Source of the DNA: Candidatus Solibacter usitatus
GTDB taxonomy: Bacteria > Acidobacteriota > Terriglobia > Bryobacterales > Bryobacteraceae
Reading direction: 5' to 3'
Assembly: GCA_016185465.1 (NCBI GenBank)
Contig: JACPNO010000036.1
Coordinates: forward strand, 1 to 64,000
DNA length: 64,000 bases
Part shown: one piece after another, positions 55,166 through 63,825 of the stretch
Layout: each line of letters begins with the position of its first letter
How positions within the stretch are numbered: position 1 is the stretch's first letter
Made by a program: the position numbers and the translations under genes
Notes under the pieces: model-generated
Told to the model about the DNA's origin: nothing
The model's input: the letters and a program-made list of their open reading frames with translations, nothing else
Databases searched by the model: none

Positions 55166-55659
55166 GTTTCAACGTGCAAATCGATGGCCGCGAAACAACC
55201 CTCGACGTGCGCGAGAACGGAGCGGGGCGTGAGTTTCGCCTGGGCTCGGGGGAATGGCGGCGCGCGCAGGTGCTCGAAGTCGAGCCGGGCGTGTTTTCGA
55301 TTTTGCTCGATGGACGCAGCTACGAAGCTCGCGTGGAGAACGCGCAGGACGGCGCCGGGGTGACGATCGGCGGACGCCGGATGCGCGTCGAGCTGCAGGA
55401 TCCGCGCCGTGCCAATCGCCAGTCCGCGGGTCGTCGAACGGATGGGCCGCTGCAAGTGGCCGCGCCGATGCCGGGGAAAATCGTCCGATTCTTAGTTGCG
55501 CGGGGCGATGAGGTAGTCGCCGGCCAAGGCCTGGTGGTAATCGAAGCCATGAAGATGCAAAACGAGCTGAAGGCGGCGCGTCCGGGACTGGTGGCTGCCA
55601 TTCCCGTGCGCGAAGGTGAGACGGTAAGCGCGGGCGCGGTACTGGTAGTGATTGAGTAA
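55162..55659 (+). CDS. Biotin carboxyl carrier protein domain
   Basis: ATG 55162 overlaps the accC stop (ATGA) and gives 165 residues; longer in-frame starts lie inside accC. The N-terminal 85 residues are a poorly conserved beta domain. The C-terminal 75 residues are a biotinyl domain: VAAPMPGKIVRFLVARGDEV, EAMKMQNELKA with the biotinylated Lys near 131, and VREGETVSAGAVLVVIE. It shuttles carboxybiotin to a carboxyltransferase. Confidence 0.92.
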   Translation: MSFNVQIDGRETTLDVRENGAGREFRLGSGEWRRAQVLEVEPGVFSILLDGRSYEARVENAQDGAGVTIGGRRMRVELQDPRRANRQSAGRRTDGPLQVAAPMPGKIVRFLVARGDEVVAGQGLVVIEAMKMQNELKAARPGLVAAIPVREGETVSAGAVLVVIE

Positions 55660-55674
55660 AGGATAATAGAGGGC

Positions 55675-56448
55675 ATGGCACAGGACATCTGCCCGCTCTG
55701 CAATGGTATCGGCTTTAAGATCCTGCTGCGCGACGGCATTTCCGGCGCAGAGCGTTGCGAGTGCGCGCTCGAAAGCCGCGCCGCGCGCCTGGAAGAGCAG
55801 GCAGGTATTCCGCTGCTGTATCAGAAAGCGTCGTTCGACAACTTCTCGACAACGTCTAAGGACAACGAGATGGCGCGGCGTGAGCTTTCCGAGATCCGCA
55901 TGATGGTGATGACGTACGCCAACAAATTTCCATCGGAAAGCCAGCCTGGATTGCTGCTCATCGGAGAGCCCGGAACCGGCAAGACGCACCTGGCCGTAGC
56001 AGCGCTGCGCCGCATCATCGACAAAGGTTTCCCCGGCCTGTTCTTCGATTACCAGAATCTGCTGGATCGCATCCGTTCCGGATACAACGCCGCGTCAGGC
56101 GCAAGCGACCGCGAAGCGTATCGTTTTGCCATGGACGCCGAAGTGCTGCTGCTCGACGATTTGGGCGCGCACCGGGTTACGGAGTGGGTGGAGGACACGA
56201 TCACGTCCATCATCACCTATCGATGCAATAACAAGAAGCCGCTTATCGCCACCACGAATCTGCCGGATGCGGATGCCGGTGACGCGATCGTGCGGCGGTC
56301 GCCGGATACCGCCGGGCAGATCGAATACCGCACGACGCTGGCCGATCGCATCGGCGGGCGCGCCCGTTCCCGCCTGTTTGAAATGTGCCGGGTGGTGAAA
56401 ATGCCGCTGGTGGAAGATTACCGGCTCCGCAAAAGCGCCGCGATGTGA
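55675..56448 (+). CDS. DnaC/IstB-like AAA+ ATPase (helicase-loader type) with N-terminal Zn ribbon
   Basis: The protein has 257 residues. A CPLCNGIGF and CECAL cysteine set at residues about 6-30 forms a zinc-binding N terminus as in DnaI/DnaC-type loaders. Walker A IGEPGTGKTHLAVAAL lies near 95-110, Walker B VLLLDDLGAHR near 157-167, sensor-1 IATTNLPD, and a C-terminal arginine-finger region DRIGGRARSRLFEMC. It may load the replicative helicase. It precedes the GH35-like gene with TGATG overlap. Confidence 0.87.
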   Translation: MAQDICPLCNGIGFKILLRDGISGAERCECALESRAARLEEQAGIPLLYQKASFDNFSTTSKDNEMARRELSEIRMMVMTYANKFPSESQPGLLLIGEPGTGKTHLAVAALRRIIDKGFPGLFFDYQNLLDRIRSGYNAASGASDREAYRFAMDAEVLLLDDLGAHRVTEWVEDTITSIITYRCNNKKPLIATTNLPDADAGDAIVRRSPDTAGQIEYRTTLADRIGGRARSRLFEMCRVVKMPLVEDYRLRKSAAM

Positions 56449-58724
56449 TGCGCCTCCTGGCCTTGCTCCTGGCGGTCTCGGGCTTGGCAGTGGCGGCGGA
56501 AGCCCCGGCGTTCGTCGAGGCCGCCGAATTTCCCTACTATCAATTCCCCCAGCCGCTGTGGGAGCGCGAGCTGGTGTGGCTCAAGAATCTTGGCATCGAT
56601 ACCGTGGTGTTTTCCATCCCGTGGAACTGGCATCGGATGGAAGGCGGCGAGTTGGATTTGACGGGGCGCACCAGTCCGCGGCGGGACCTCATCGGTTTCG
56701 TCAGGCTGCTTAAGCGAGTGGGGCTGCATGCGTGGATCCGGCCGCTGGGCCCGGTGAAGGGCTGGGTGAACGACGGCTTTCCGCCGGGCGCCGGGCCGGA
56801 TCGTCAAGCATGGCTCCAGCCTTTGCAACAAGCCTTGGCTTCGCAGCTCTCGGTTCACGGCGGCCCAATTTCTTTGGTGGAAGGCGGCGCGGGTTTCGAC
56901 GTGCCCATGCCACCGGCGCCCATCACGCGCGTTTCAATAACGGACCCCGCCGCGCTGGTGCGCAGCCGGGATGCGATGGCGCTGGGGCGCGGGGCGTTGA
57001 TTTGGGAGAACATCGAAGACTCGCTGACTCCCCCAGGATGGGAAATTCCTGGTGGCCAGCTGTTCCAGCGCGGCGCGATTTCCTTTGCCGGCGACGAACG
57101 CGCGAATGTGGCAGCGCTGCGAAGCGGCGCGTTGCTGGCGAGATATTGGCGGCCGGTTCTGGGGACTGAACCGCACGCCGTTCGGCCAGCCGAGGGGCAC
57201 CTGCCGGCGGGCGTCAGCGCACACCAGTTGATTTCGCCCGAAGGCGCAACCGTGGTGAGCGTGGTGAATCAAAGCGGCACGCCATTTCACGGACAACTGC
57301 GCGCGTATTATCCACCGTTGAAGCGCGCCATCATGCTGCCGATGGTGACCGTGCCCACCGGCGCCGCGCTGTGGATTCCGGTAGCGCTGCCGCTCTCCGA
57401 AGCCGCTTTTTGCCGCGATTGCAGCACCTTTAGCAAGAGCGACCAAATCGTTTACGCCACCGCGGAACTGACTGCGGTCGAGTATGAAAACGGGATTCTC
57501 GCTATGGAATTTGAAGCGATCTCGCCCGGCGAAGTAGTGCTGCAGCTGGCGCGGCAGCCGAACGGGCCGCTGCTCGCGGCTGGGCGTCCGGTGAAATTCG
57601 ACTGGGACGAAAAAACTTCGCGCGCGCGTTTGCCGGTGCCCGCCGGCAAGGCCCCGCTCTACCGGGTGCGCATCGGTCTGGCCATTCAGGCGCCGGAGGC
57701 ATCCGGATTTTTCGTGAATGCCACCCGTCTGATACTGGGGAAAAACAATCACGTTGCGGCGTCGTATTCCTCCGAAGAAGTAGCCCAGCGATCCCGGCTG
57801 CGCGTTCCGGAAAATTTTCAAGCCACAGCCGATCCCAAAGCTTCCACGGAAATCGACTATCAGGTGCGCGTGCCCGCCACCATGCTGCACGGCGAGTGGG
57901 CGGATTTCGCGCTGGAGGCCGACGGCGTTCTGCTGAGCCGGGCCCACTTGCAAGTGCTGCGGCCCGCTTCGCTGCGCGTGCGCGAAGCGATGAGTCTGCA
58001 TTTCGGCGGGCAAGCCGAGCTGGCGGTGGCGCCGCCCATCGTGCCCGTCGACGCGGGCGCAGGCCGGAATCTCACAGTGACCATCCGCAATAACTTTCCG
58101 GAAATCCGCAACTATGTTTTGGAGGCCCAGGGCGAAGGCTTCCAATTCTTCCCGCCGCGTTCGGAAATTTCCATCGGCGCCAGCATGGAGCGCGACATTG
58201 ACGTGCGAGTCTTCGCCAACGACAAGACGGCCGGACTTCGTCCCTGGCGGCTGCGCTTGAGCGGCTCGGCGGACGTGGATCTCCCGGTGCGCTTCGTGGT
58301 GATCCCGCGCAATGAGGCGGTGGCGTATTCCACCGATCTGGATGGCGATGGCTCCCCCGAATGGATTCTGGAAAATCAGCGTGTGCGCGCCGTGTTCAGC
58401 GAGCAGAACGGCGGACGCTGGCTGGAGTTTGTCTGGAAAGATTCCGGGCTCAATGTGCTTCCCGAAGATGGCGCGATGGCGGGGAGCGGGCCGGTTGAGA
58501 TCACGTTCGAAAACAATCACAGCGAAGCGCGGCTGGTGATGCGCGGGAAAGACTGGCGGCGAGTGGTGCGCATTGCGGGCGCGCGTCCGGAGGTGGTGTT
58601 TGAACAATCGACAGCCCTGCCGGCGGATGCGGCGCGCGCCGAGAAGCGCAACGAAGTGATCTTCCGCGTGACACGCGATTCCACCGAGCGCGCCGTGTAT
58701 TCGCTCGAGCCGGCCGAGCGGTAA
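56448..58724 (+). CDS. Secreted GH35-like protein lacking the usual catalytic Glu
   Basis: ATG 56448 overlaps the previous stop (TGATG), giving 758 residues with a signal peptide (RLLALLLAVSGLAVAAEA). Residues about 25-150 follow the beta-galactosidase (GH35) barrel start: FPQPLWERELVWLKNLGIDT, SIPWNWHRMEGGELDLTGRT and RVGLHAWIRPLGPVKGW. At the acid/base position, where GH35 has AEWxxGG, this protein reads KGWVNDGFPPG. The rest is beta-sandwich modules and a degenerate WENIEDSLTPPGWE. Probably a carbohydrate-binding or non-catalytic derivative; hydrolase activity cannot be claimed. Confidence 0.7.
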   Translation: MRLLALLLAVSGLAVAAEAPAFVEAAEFPYYQFPQPLWERELVWLKNLGIDTVVFSIPWNWHRMEGGELDLTGRTSPRRDLIGFVRLLKRVGLHAWIRPLGPVKGWVNDGFPPGAGPDRQAWLQPLQQALASQLSVHGGPISLVEGGAGFDVPMPPAPITRVSITDPAALVRSRDAMALGRGALIWENIEDSLTPPGWEIPGGQLFQRGAISFAGDERANVAALRSGALLARYWRPVLGTEPHAVRPAEGHLPAGVSAHQLISPEGATVVSVVNQSGTPFHGQLRAYYPPLKRAIMLPMVTVPTGAALWIPVALPLSEAAFCRDCSTFSKSDQIVYATAELTAVEYENGILAMEFEAISPGEVVLQLARQPNGPLLAAGRPVKFDWDEKTSRARLPVPAGKAPLYRVRIGLAIQAPEASGFFVNATRLILGKNNHVAASYSSEEVAQRSRLRVPENFQATADPKASTEIDYQVRVPATMLHGEWADFALEADGVLLSRAHLQVLRPASLRVREAMSLHFGGQAELAVAPPIVPVDAGAGRNLTVTIRNNFPEIRNYVLEAQGEGFQFFPPRSEISIGASMERDIDVRVFANDKTAGLRPWRLRLSGSADVDLPVRFVVIPRNEAVAYSTDLDGDGSPEWILENQRVRAVFSEQNGGRWLEFVWKDSGLNVLPEDGAMAGSGPVEITFENNHSEARLVMRGKDWRRVVRIAGARPEVVFEQSTALPADAARAEKRNEVIFRVTRDSTERAVYSLEPAER

Positions 58725-58754
58725 ACTCCGCTATACTGAAATCGTACCCGCCTC

Positions 58755-60275
58755 ATGGCGCTGTTCAAGACCCGCAGCGCCGCCGTTTATGGCATCGATG
58801 CTCATCTGATCGATGTCGAAGTCGACATGTACAAGTCTGGCGCGGCGCGCGATTTCATTACCGTCGGCATGCCCGATACCGCTGTGCGCGAGAGCCGCGA
58901 GCGCATCAAGAGCGCGCTCATCAACTCCGGTTTCGGCTATCCCAACAAAGCTGTCACCATCAATCTGGCGCCAGCCAACGTGCGCAAAGAGGGCGCGGGA
59001 TTTGATTTGCCGATGGCGATCGGCATTCTGGGCGCGATGGGCGCGGTCTCTGGCGTGGATCAGCATCTGCTGGTGGGCGAGTTGTCGCTCGATGGCTCCA
59101 TCCGCCCCGTGCGCGGCGCGCTCTCGGTCGCGGTGTGCGCTGCGCGGCAAGGGATCGCGAATCTGATCCTGCCCTGGGACAATGCGGCCGAGGCTGCGGT
59201 GGTGGAGGGTGTGCGCGTGTTTGGTGTGCGGCATCTGGCGGAAGTTGTCGCATTGATTGCCCGGCCGGAAACATTTTCGCCCGCCGTGCCGCCCGATGTG
59301 TCCGACGCCACGCGCGAAGCTTCCGCTTTCGATTTCCAGGACGTGAAAGGCCAGGGCACGGCCAAGCGCGCGCTGCAGGTGGCGGCGGCCGGCGGGCACA
59401 ACGTGCTGATGATCGGGCCGCCGGGATCGGGCAAGACCATGTTGGCCAAGCGGCTGGCGGGCGTTTTGCCGGCGCTCACGTTCGCGGAAGGGATCGAGAC
59501 CACTAAGATTCACAGCATTGCCGGATTGCTGCCGGCGGGCTCGGGGCTGCTGCGCGAGCGCCCGTTCCGCGAGCCGCACCACACCATCTCGGACGCCGCG
59601 TTGATCGGCGGCGGGTCGGGCGCGCCGCGGCCGGGCGAGGTCAGTCTGGCTCATAACGGGCTGCTCTTTCTGGACGAATTTCCCGAATTTCCCCGCAACG
59701 TGCTGGAGCTGCTGCGCCAGCCGCTGGAGGATTCTTCGGTCACCATCGCTCGCGCCAATATGACGCTTTCGTTTCCGTCGAACTTCATGCTGGTGGCGGC
59801 CATGAACCCGTGCCCGTGCGGATTCTACGGCGATACCACACGCGAGTGCCGCTGCACGCCGGCGATTATTCAGCGCTACCTGGCCAAGATCAGCGGCCCG
59901 CTGCTGGACCGCATCGATATTCATATCGAGGTGCCCGCCGTGCCGTACCGCGAGCTGCGCTCGAATGGCGCGACCGAATCGTCGGCGGCGATCCGGGTTC
60001 GCGTGGACCGGGCAAGGGCAGTGCAGCAGGCACGCGGACACTACAACGCGCGCATGCCGGCGCGGCTGATCCGCAAGCAGTGCGCCCTCGATGAGGCCGG
60101 CGAGCGCACGCTCGAAATGGCAGTGCGCAAGATGGGCCTGAGCGCCCGCGCGCATGACCGCATTCTGAAAGTGGCGCGCACGATTGCCGATCTGGACGAA
60201 TCCGCATGTGTCACGGCGAAGCATTTGGCGGAGGCGGTGCAATACAGGAGCCTGGACCGGAATTACTGGACGTGA
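58755..60275 (+). CDS. comM: YifB/ComM-family Mg-chelatase-like AAA ATPase
   Basis: The protein has 506 residues. It has an N-terminal Lon-like S5 domain (VEVDMYKSGAARDFITVGMP, SRERIKSALINSGFGYPNKA), an AAA core with Walker A MIGPPGSGKTMLAKRL and Walker B LLFLDEFPEFPRNVLELL, and a C-terminal magnesium-chelatase-type domain ending EAVQYRSLDRNYW. ComM is a hexameric branch-migration helicase that supports natural transformation in several bacteria. No competence genes are nearby. Confidence 0.93.
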   Translation: MALFKTRSAAVYGIDAHLIDVEVDMYKSGAARDFITVGMPDTAVRESRERIKSALINSGFGYPNKAVTINLAPANVRKEGAGFDLPMAIGILGAMGAVSGVDQHLLVGELSLDGSIRPVRGALSVAVCAARQGIANLILPWDNAAEAAVVEGVRVFGVRHLAEVVALIARPETFSPAVPPDVSDATREASAFDFQDVKGQGTAKRALQVAAAGGHNVLMIGPPGSGKTMLAKRLAGVLPALTFAEGIETTKIHSIAGLLPAGSGLLRERPFREPHHTISDAALIGGGSGAPRPGEVSLAHNGLLFLDEFPEFPRNVLELLRQPLEDSSVTIARANMTLSFPSNFMLVAAMNPCPCGFYGDTTRECRCTPAIIQRYLAKISGPLLDRIDIHIEVPAVPYRELRSNGATESSAAIRVRVDRARAVQQARGHYNARMPARLIRKQCALDEAGERTLEMAVRKMGLSARAHDRILKVARTIADLDESACVTAKHLAEAVQYRSLDRNYWT

Positions 60276-60390
60276 GTGCCCGAATGGTCGCTATTACGAT
60301 CAGAAGAAGGTCGTCGTCTATCTAGGCGGAAGTGCTATCGTAACAGTAACGGTATACGCATTCTACGGCCGTTGGATGGCTGAGTCATGA
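60276..60390 (+). pseudogene. DUF4258-like fragment, 5' end lost
   Basis: The open frame after the comM stop encodes CPNGRYYDQKKVVVYLGG and AIVTVTVYAFYGRWMAES. This looks like the end of DUF4258-type toxins that commonly precede DUF2283 genes. No start codon fits: the frame upstream is only the comM shadow. The stop overlaps the DUF2283 ATG (ATGA), preserving the usual operon junction. The 5' two thirds appear to be deleted. Confidence 0.5.
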
Positions 60391-60593
60391 AGATCACATA
60401 CCATGAAAAGCACGACCTGCTTTATATTCGCCTGGACGAGACGCCTCAGCAGGTCACGAATCGGCAGGCGAATGAAGATGTCGTGCTCGATTTGGGAGCC
60501 GATGACCGAATTGTCGGCATTGAGATTTTAGACGCATCCAAACGGCTGCGGCTGGATCAGCTTCTCACGCTCGAATATCAGCAAACAGCATAG
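60387..60593 (+). CDS. DUF2283 protein
   Basis: The 68 residues follow the DUF2283 pattern closely: MKITYHEKHDLLYIRLDETP, ANEDVVLDLGADDRIVGIEI and a C-terminal LLTLEYQQ. DUF2283 genes often follow DUF4258 genes and the pair has been proposed as toxin-antitoxin-like; biochemical roles are not established. Here only a remnant of the partner survives. Confidence 0.88.
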   Translation: MKITYHEKHDLLYIRLDETPQQVTNRQANEDVVLDLGADDRIVGIEILDASKRLRLDQLLTLEYQQTA

Positions 60594-60607
60594 CCTGTTC
60601 CAGCATC

Positions 60608-61243
60608 TTGATTCAATCTCCCGCAACCCTGCTACCCGCCCTCCTCCAGGGCTTTGGCATAGGCGCCGGCCTGATCATCGCCATCGGCGCGCAAAACGCA
60701 TTCGTGCTCCGCCAAGGCCTTGAGCGGCGTCACGTCTTCGCCACTGCGGCCATCTGCACGTTGTGCGACATGACGCTGATCGCTTTAGGCGTGGGCGGGA
60801 TGGGCTCGCTGGTGACGCGGCTGCCGGCGCTCTCGGCGGCTGCGTCCTGGGGAGGCGCGGCGTTTCTGCTGCTCTATGGCGCGCGCTCGTTCCGCGCGGC
60901 GTGGGCTCCGGGCGCGCTGTCCACTGCCGGCGCAGCCGACCCGCCCGCGCTCGGGGCCACGCTGCTGGCGGCGCTGGGATTCAGCCTTCTCAATCCGCAC
61001 GTCTATCTGGACACGGTGGTGCTGATCGGCAGTGTGGGCGCGCGGTTTCCTCCGGATCAGCGCATTGGCTTTGCAGCCGGCGCCATGCTGGCTTCCACGG
61101 TTTGGTTTTTCGGATTGGCGTATGGCGCGGCGCAGCTGGCTCCGCTGTTCCGTCGCCCGGCGGCGTGGCGCGTGCTCGACGTCGTGATCGGCGTGACCAT
61201 GTGGGCCATTGCAATCTCGCTCATCCGCCATGCCCTGCGCTGA
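60608..61243 (+). CDS. LysE/ArgO-type amino acid exporter
   Basis: The protein has 211 residues from TTG 60608. It has LLQGFGIGAGLIIAIGAQNA followed by FVLRQGLERRHVFATAAICT, the LysE/ArgO signature, GFSLLNPHVYLDTVVLIGSV, and six predicted helices. It exports basic amino acids (Arg or Lys) in characterised relatives. No LysG/ArgP-type regulator is adjacent. The Shine-Dalgarno is weak. Confidence 0.92.
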   Translation: MIQSPATLLPALLQGFGIGAGLIIAIGAQNAFVLRQGLERRHVFATAAICTLCDMTLIALGVGGMGSLVTRLPALSAAASWGGAAFLLLYGARSFRAAWAPGALSTAGAADPPALGATLLAALGFSLLNPHVYLDTVVLIGSVGARFPPDQRIGFAAGAMLASTVWFFGLAYGAAQLAPLFRRPAAWRVLDVVIGVTMWAIAISLIRHALR

Positions 61244-61263
61244 CATTTGCTATTCTTGCTCCC

Positions 61264-61920
61264 ATGCGATGGACACTGGCAGCTCTACTTTTCGCGGCGG
61301 GCGCGCTTCCGGCTCAGGACACACCGGTCAAAATCGACAACGACCAGGTGCGCGTGCTCTTCGCAACCTCCAAGCCGCACGTGAAGGGACCGATGCACGA
61401 GCATAAGGACAATCGCGTGATGATTTATCTCGACGCCGGGAGCCAGACGCTGACCGATCCGGCGGGCAAAGCCACGCCATCGCACTGGAAAGCCGGTGAA
61501 GTTTTGTGGAGCCCCGGCGGCGGGCTGCATACTAGCGAAAATACCAGCGATAAAGCGTATCGAATTGTCGAAATCGAATTGAAAAAGCAGCCAACTGGCG
61601 AGGCCGCGCCAGCATCGGCCCTCGATCCCGTCAAATTGGACCCGACGCATTATCGCGTGGAACTGGAGAATGCCCAGGTCCGGGTGGTGCGCGCCCGTTA
61701 TGGACCACACGAAAAAGGGCCGATGCACGAGCATGGCGCCAATCGCGTGGTGGTATTTCTGACCGACCAGAACGTCCATGCCACGCTGCCCGGCGGCGGG
61801 ACCCAGGAAGTGCGTGGATCGGCCGGTGAAGTCCGCTGGGCAGGCGCCGCGAAACATCAGGAAGTGAACCTGAGCGACCAGGCTTTTGAAGTCATCTCGG
61901 TTGAGCTAAAAACGCGATAG
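61264..61920 (+). CDS. Secreted double-cupin protein
   Basis: ATG 61264 gives 218 residues; an open frame extends far upstream but there it is the shadow of lysE. Signal peptide RWTLAALLFAAGALPAQ. Two tandem cupin units follow, with the same motif twice: HVKGPMHEHKDNRVMIYL (about 45-62) and HEKGPMHEHGANRVVVFL (about 150-167), each followed by AGEV(L/R)W and a His. This internal duplication gives a bicupin. Metal binding by the His pairs is likely; the reaction is unknown. Confidence 0.83.
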   Translation: MRWTLAALLFAAGALPAQDTPVKIDNDQVRVLFATSKPHVKGPMHEHKDNRVMIYLDAGSQTLTDPAGKATPSHWKAGEVLWSPGGGLHTSENTSDKAYRIVEIELKKQPTGEAAPASALDPVKLDPTHYRVELENAQVRVVRARYGPHEKGPMHEHGANRVVVFLTDQNVHATLPGGGTQEVRGSAGEVRWAGAAKHQEVNLSDQAFEVISVELKTR

Positions 61921-61962
61921 CGCGGCAGGCCTTCCCAGAGTTAACAAAACGCTGCTTTCTGT

Positions 61963-62034
61963 CGTAAATCATCTTTAAATCCAAAGCTTATTTACTGATT
62001 TTTGGTGGATTTACGCGTAAATCCACGATATTAT
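61963..62034 (+). promoter_or_regulatory. Promoter region with a perfect 22-bp palindrome and half-sites
   Basis: A perfect 22-base palindrome at 62005-62026 is built from two copies of CGTAAATCCAC in inverse orientation. Related half-sites occur upstream: CGTAAATC at 61963-61970 and TTTAAATCC at 61974-61982. A TATTAT box (62029-62034) follows the palindrome immediately, 30 bases before the next ATG. This is the layout of a regulated promoter; the regulator is not identifiable here. Confidence 0.65.
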
Positions 62035-62063
62035 GGGCCAAATGCTGAGGAGGATATAGATTC

Positions 62064-63782
62064 ATGCATTCGGGCGTCCAGCTCAGCGGCCGATCGCATT
62101 CCCCGCACTCGGATTATTATGCGTGGGAATTTCCAGGCGCGCCGGCGCGAGTCCACCTGCATCTCGGAGTGGTCGCTGACCTAGAACGGCAGCTTCTCTG
62201 GCAGTATCAATACAATCCTGAAGCTCAGTTATTTGGAGTTCTGCTGGGCCGGGTGATTCCGCACGGCGCGATCATCGTCGATGACTTTGAGCGCGTGGAG
62301 GGCGGCGAGAACGAAGAGAAACTGAAGCCGGTCCTTGCCAAATGGGCGGAAAAAGCGGATCCGGAACTGGGCGTAGTGGGCTATTATCGCAGCCAGTCGC
62401 GAGACGGGTTCGCGCTGACGCAGGACGACCTGCTGACGATTCACTCGCACTTCACGCAATCGCTGTCGCTCGTGATGCTGATCAAGCCGAGCGCCACCAG
62501 CGTGGCCACGGCGGGCTTCTTTTTCGCGCTGGGCGGCGAGGCCAAATCCCGATTCAGTTTTGGACGGTTCCCCTTCGATCGCGAGCAACTTGCGGCCGAG
62601 CGCCCCTCTTTGACCGACTTGGCGGGAGCTTCGGCGCACCAGCCTGCGCCGGCAGCCGTGCCGCGAGTCCCTATTGCGCCCCGTAAGACTCTGGCAGAGT
62701 CGATTGCGGAAGACACCGTGCCGGCGATGAAGCCGAGCCATGCCGCCGCTCCCGAAGCCAGAGCCCACGTCCAAATTCGCCAGACACAGACTCCGGCCCG
62801 CGACTACCAATGGCTTTGGTTTGCCGCCGGGGCCGCTCTGGCCGTGCTGGCGCTGGGCGTCGAGCTATTCCAGTGGTTCGGACAAACCGCGGACTCCGCC
62901 GTTGCTCTTCAAGCCACCAGGCTCAGCCAGGGATTGGAAGTAAGCTGGAACCAGGACGCGCGCATATTCAATGGCGATGGCGCGCTGCTGTTTATTCAGG
63001 AAGGTGAGTCGCGCAAGCAGTTTTACCTGGACCTGCCCAAACTTCGCAAAGGACATTTGCTCTACTACCCCTACTCGAAGGGCGAAGTGCAGATTCGGAT
63101 GGAAGTGCTGCTTCGCGGCGGACAGGGTTCGGCCACTGTAGATACCGTGGTGGCTGCTATCGGCGGCGCGCCTGGCAATGCAGGGTTGGCCGCATCGAGC
63201 CGTGGCGTACAAAACCCGAATGTCGCGGGCGATCGTGAATTTCAAGCTGTTGTCCCGCCCTCGACCGACCCCGGCGCCAGTTCGAGCGCCAACTCGAGCG
63301 CTGGTTCGGCGGTGGTCATGCTCGAGCCGCCGGATCCGAATGCGGTCCGGAATCTGCCTGCCGTGCAGAAAGTTGCCGTTCCTTCGGCTACTCATGCCGT
63401 GTCTCTGCCGATGTCGGCGCAGCCGCGCGAAACGGGAGAGGCTTCGCCGGCCAGTTCCGTTTCCGGGCAATCAACAAATCCGTCGGTGGTCAAGCTGGAC
63501 GCCGGCAATACTTTGGTTGAGCCGCGGGTGGCGCATAGCGTCATGCCCCAGGTGCCCGCTGACAGCAAGATTTGGCAAGGTCAGGCGGTGCTCATCGATG
63601 TGCTGGTCCAAATCGACGCGGAAGGCAAAGTGGTGAGCGCGGTTCCTCGCAGTCCCAAGACTCAGGCGGGCGCGTTGCTGGGAAAGCTGGCCGTGGACGC
63701 CGCACAGCAGTGGACTTTCGAGCCTGCCTACATCGGCAGCAAGAAAGTGCCGAGCGAAATGTTTCTGCGCTTTCAGTTCTGA
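62064..63782 (+). CDS. MPN-like / transmembrane / TonB-C-like fusion protein
   Basis: The start has GAGGAGG 11 bases upstream. The protein has 572 residues. Residues about 35-160 resemble an MPN/JAB domain (FGVLLGRVIPHGAIIVDDFE, LGVVGYYRSQSRDGFALTQD), but the metal HxH is replaced by YRSQ. A linker, one helix (WLWFAAGAALAVLALGVELF, about 249-268), a beta segment and a Ser/Pro-rich spacer follow. Residues about 490-572 resemble a TonB C-terminal domain (QAVLIDVLVQIDAEGKVVSA, DAAQQWTFEPAYIGSKKV). The first domain would be cytoplasmic, the last periplasmic. Function unknown. Confidence 0.75.
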   Translation: MHSGVQLSGRSHSPHSDYYAWEFPGAPARVHLHLGVVADLERQLLWQYQYNPEAQLFGVLLGRVIPHGAIIVDDFERVEGGENEEKLKPVLAKWAEKADPELGVVGYYRSQSRDGFALTQDDLLTIHSHFTQSLSLVMLIKPSATSVATAGFFFALGGEAKSRFSFGRFPFDREQLAAERPSLTDLAGASAHQPAPAAVPRVPIAPRKTLAESIAEDTVPAMKPSHAAAPEARAHVQIRQTQTPARDYQWLWFAAGAALAVLALGVELFQWFGQTADSAVALQATRLSQGLEVSWNQDARIFNGDGALLFIQEGESRKQFYLDLPKLRKGHLLYYPYSKGEVQIRMEVLLRGGQGSATVDTVVAAIGGAPGNAGLAASSRGVQNPNVAGDREFQAVVPPSTDPGASSSANSSAGSAVVMLEPPDPNAVRNLPAVQKVAVPSATHAVSLPMSAQPRETGEASPASSVSGQSTNPSVVKLDAGNTLVEPRVAHSVMPQVPADSKIWQGQAVLIDVLVQIDAEGKVVSAVPRSPKTQAGALLGKLAVDAAQQWTFEPAYIGSKKVPSEMFLRFQF

Positions 63783-63825
63783 AGCCGGGCGCTGGCGCGG
63801 CGGACGTCTACTCTGGTACCAATGA

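Noticed and set aside
56934-60242. Two long minus-strand frames (557 and 503 residues)
   Set aside because: They are shadows of the GH35-like gene and of comM, which have clear domains on the plus strand.
60763-61263. N-terminal extension of the double cupin to 385 residues
   Set aside because: It overlaps lysE in another frame, while ATG 61264 starts a proper signal peptide.
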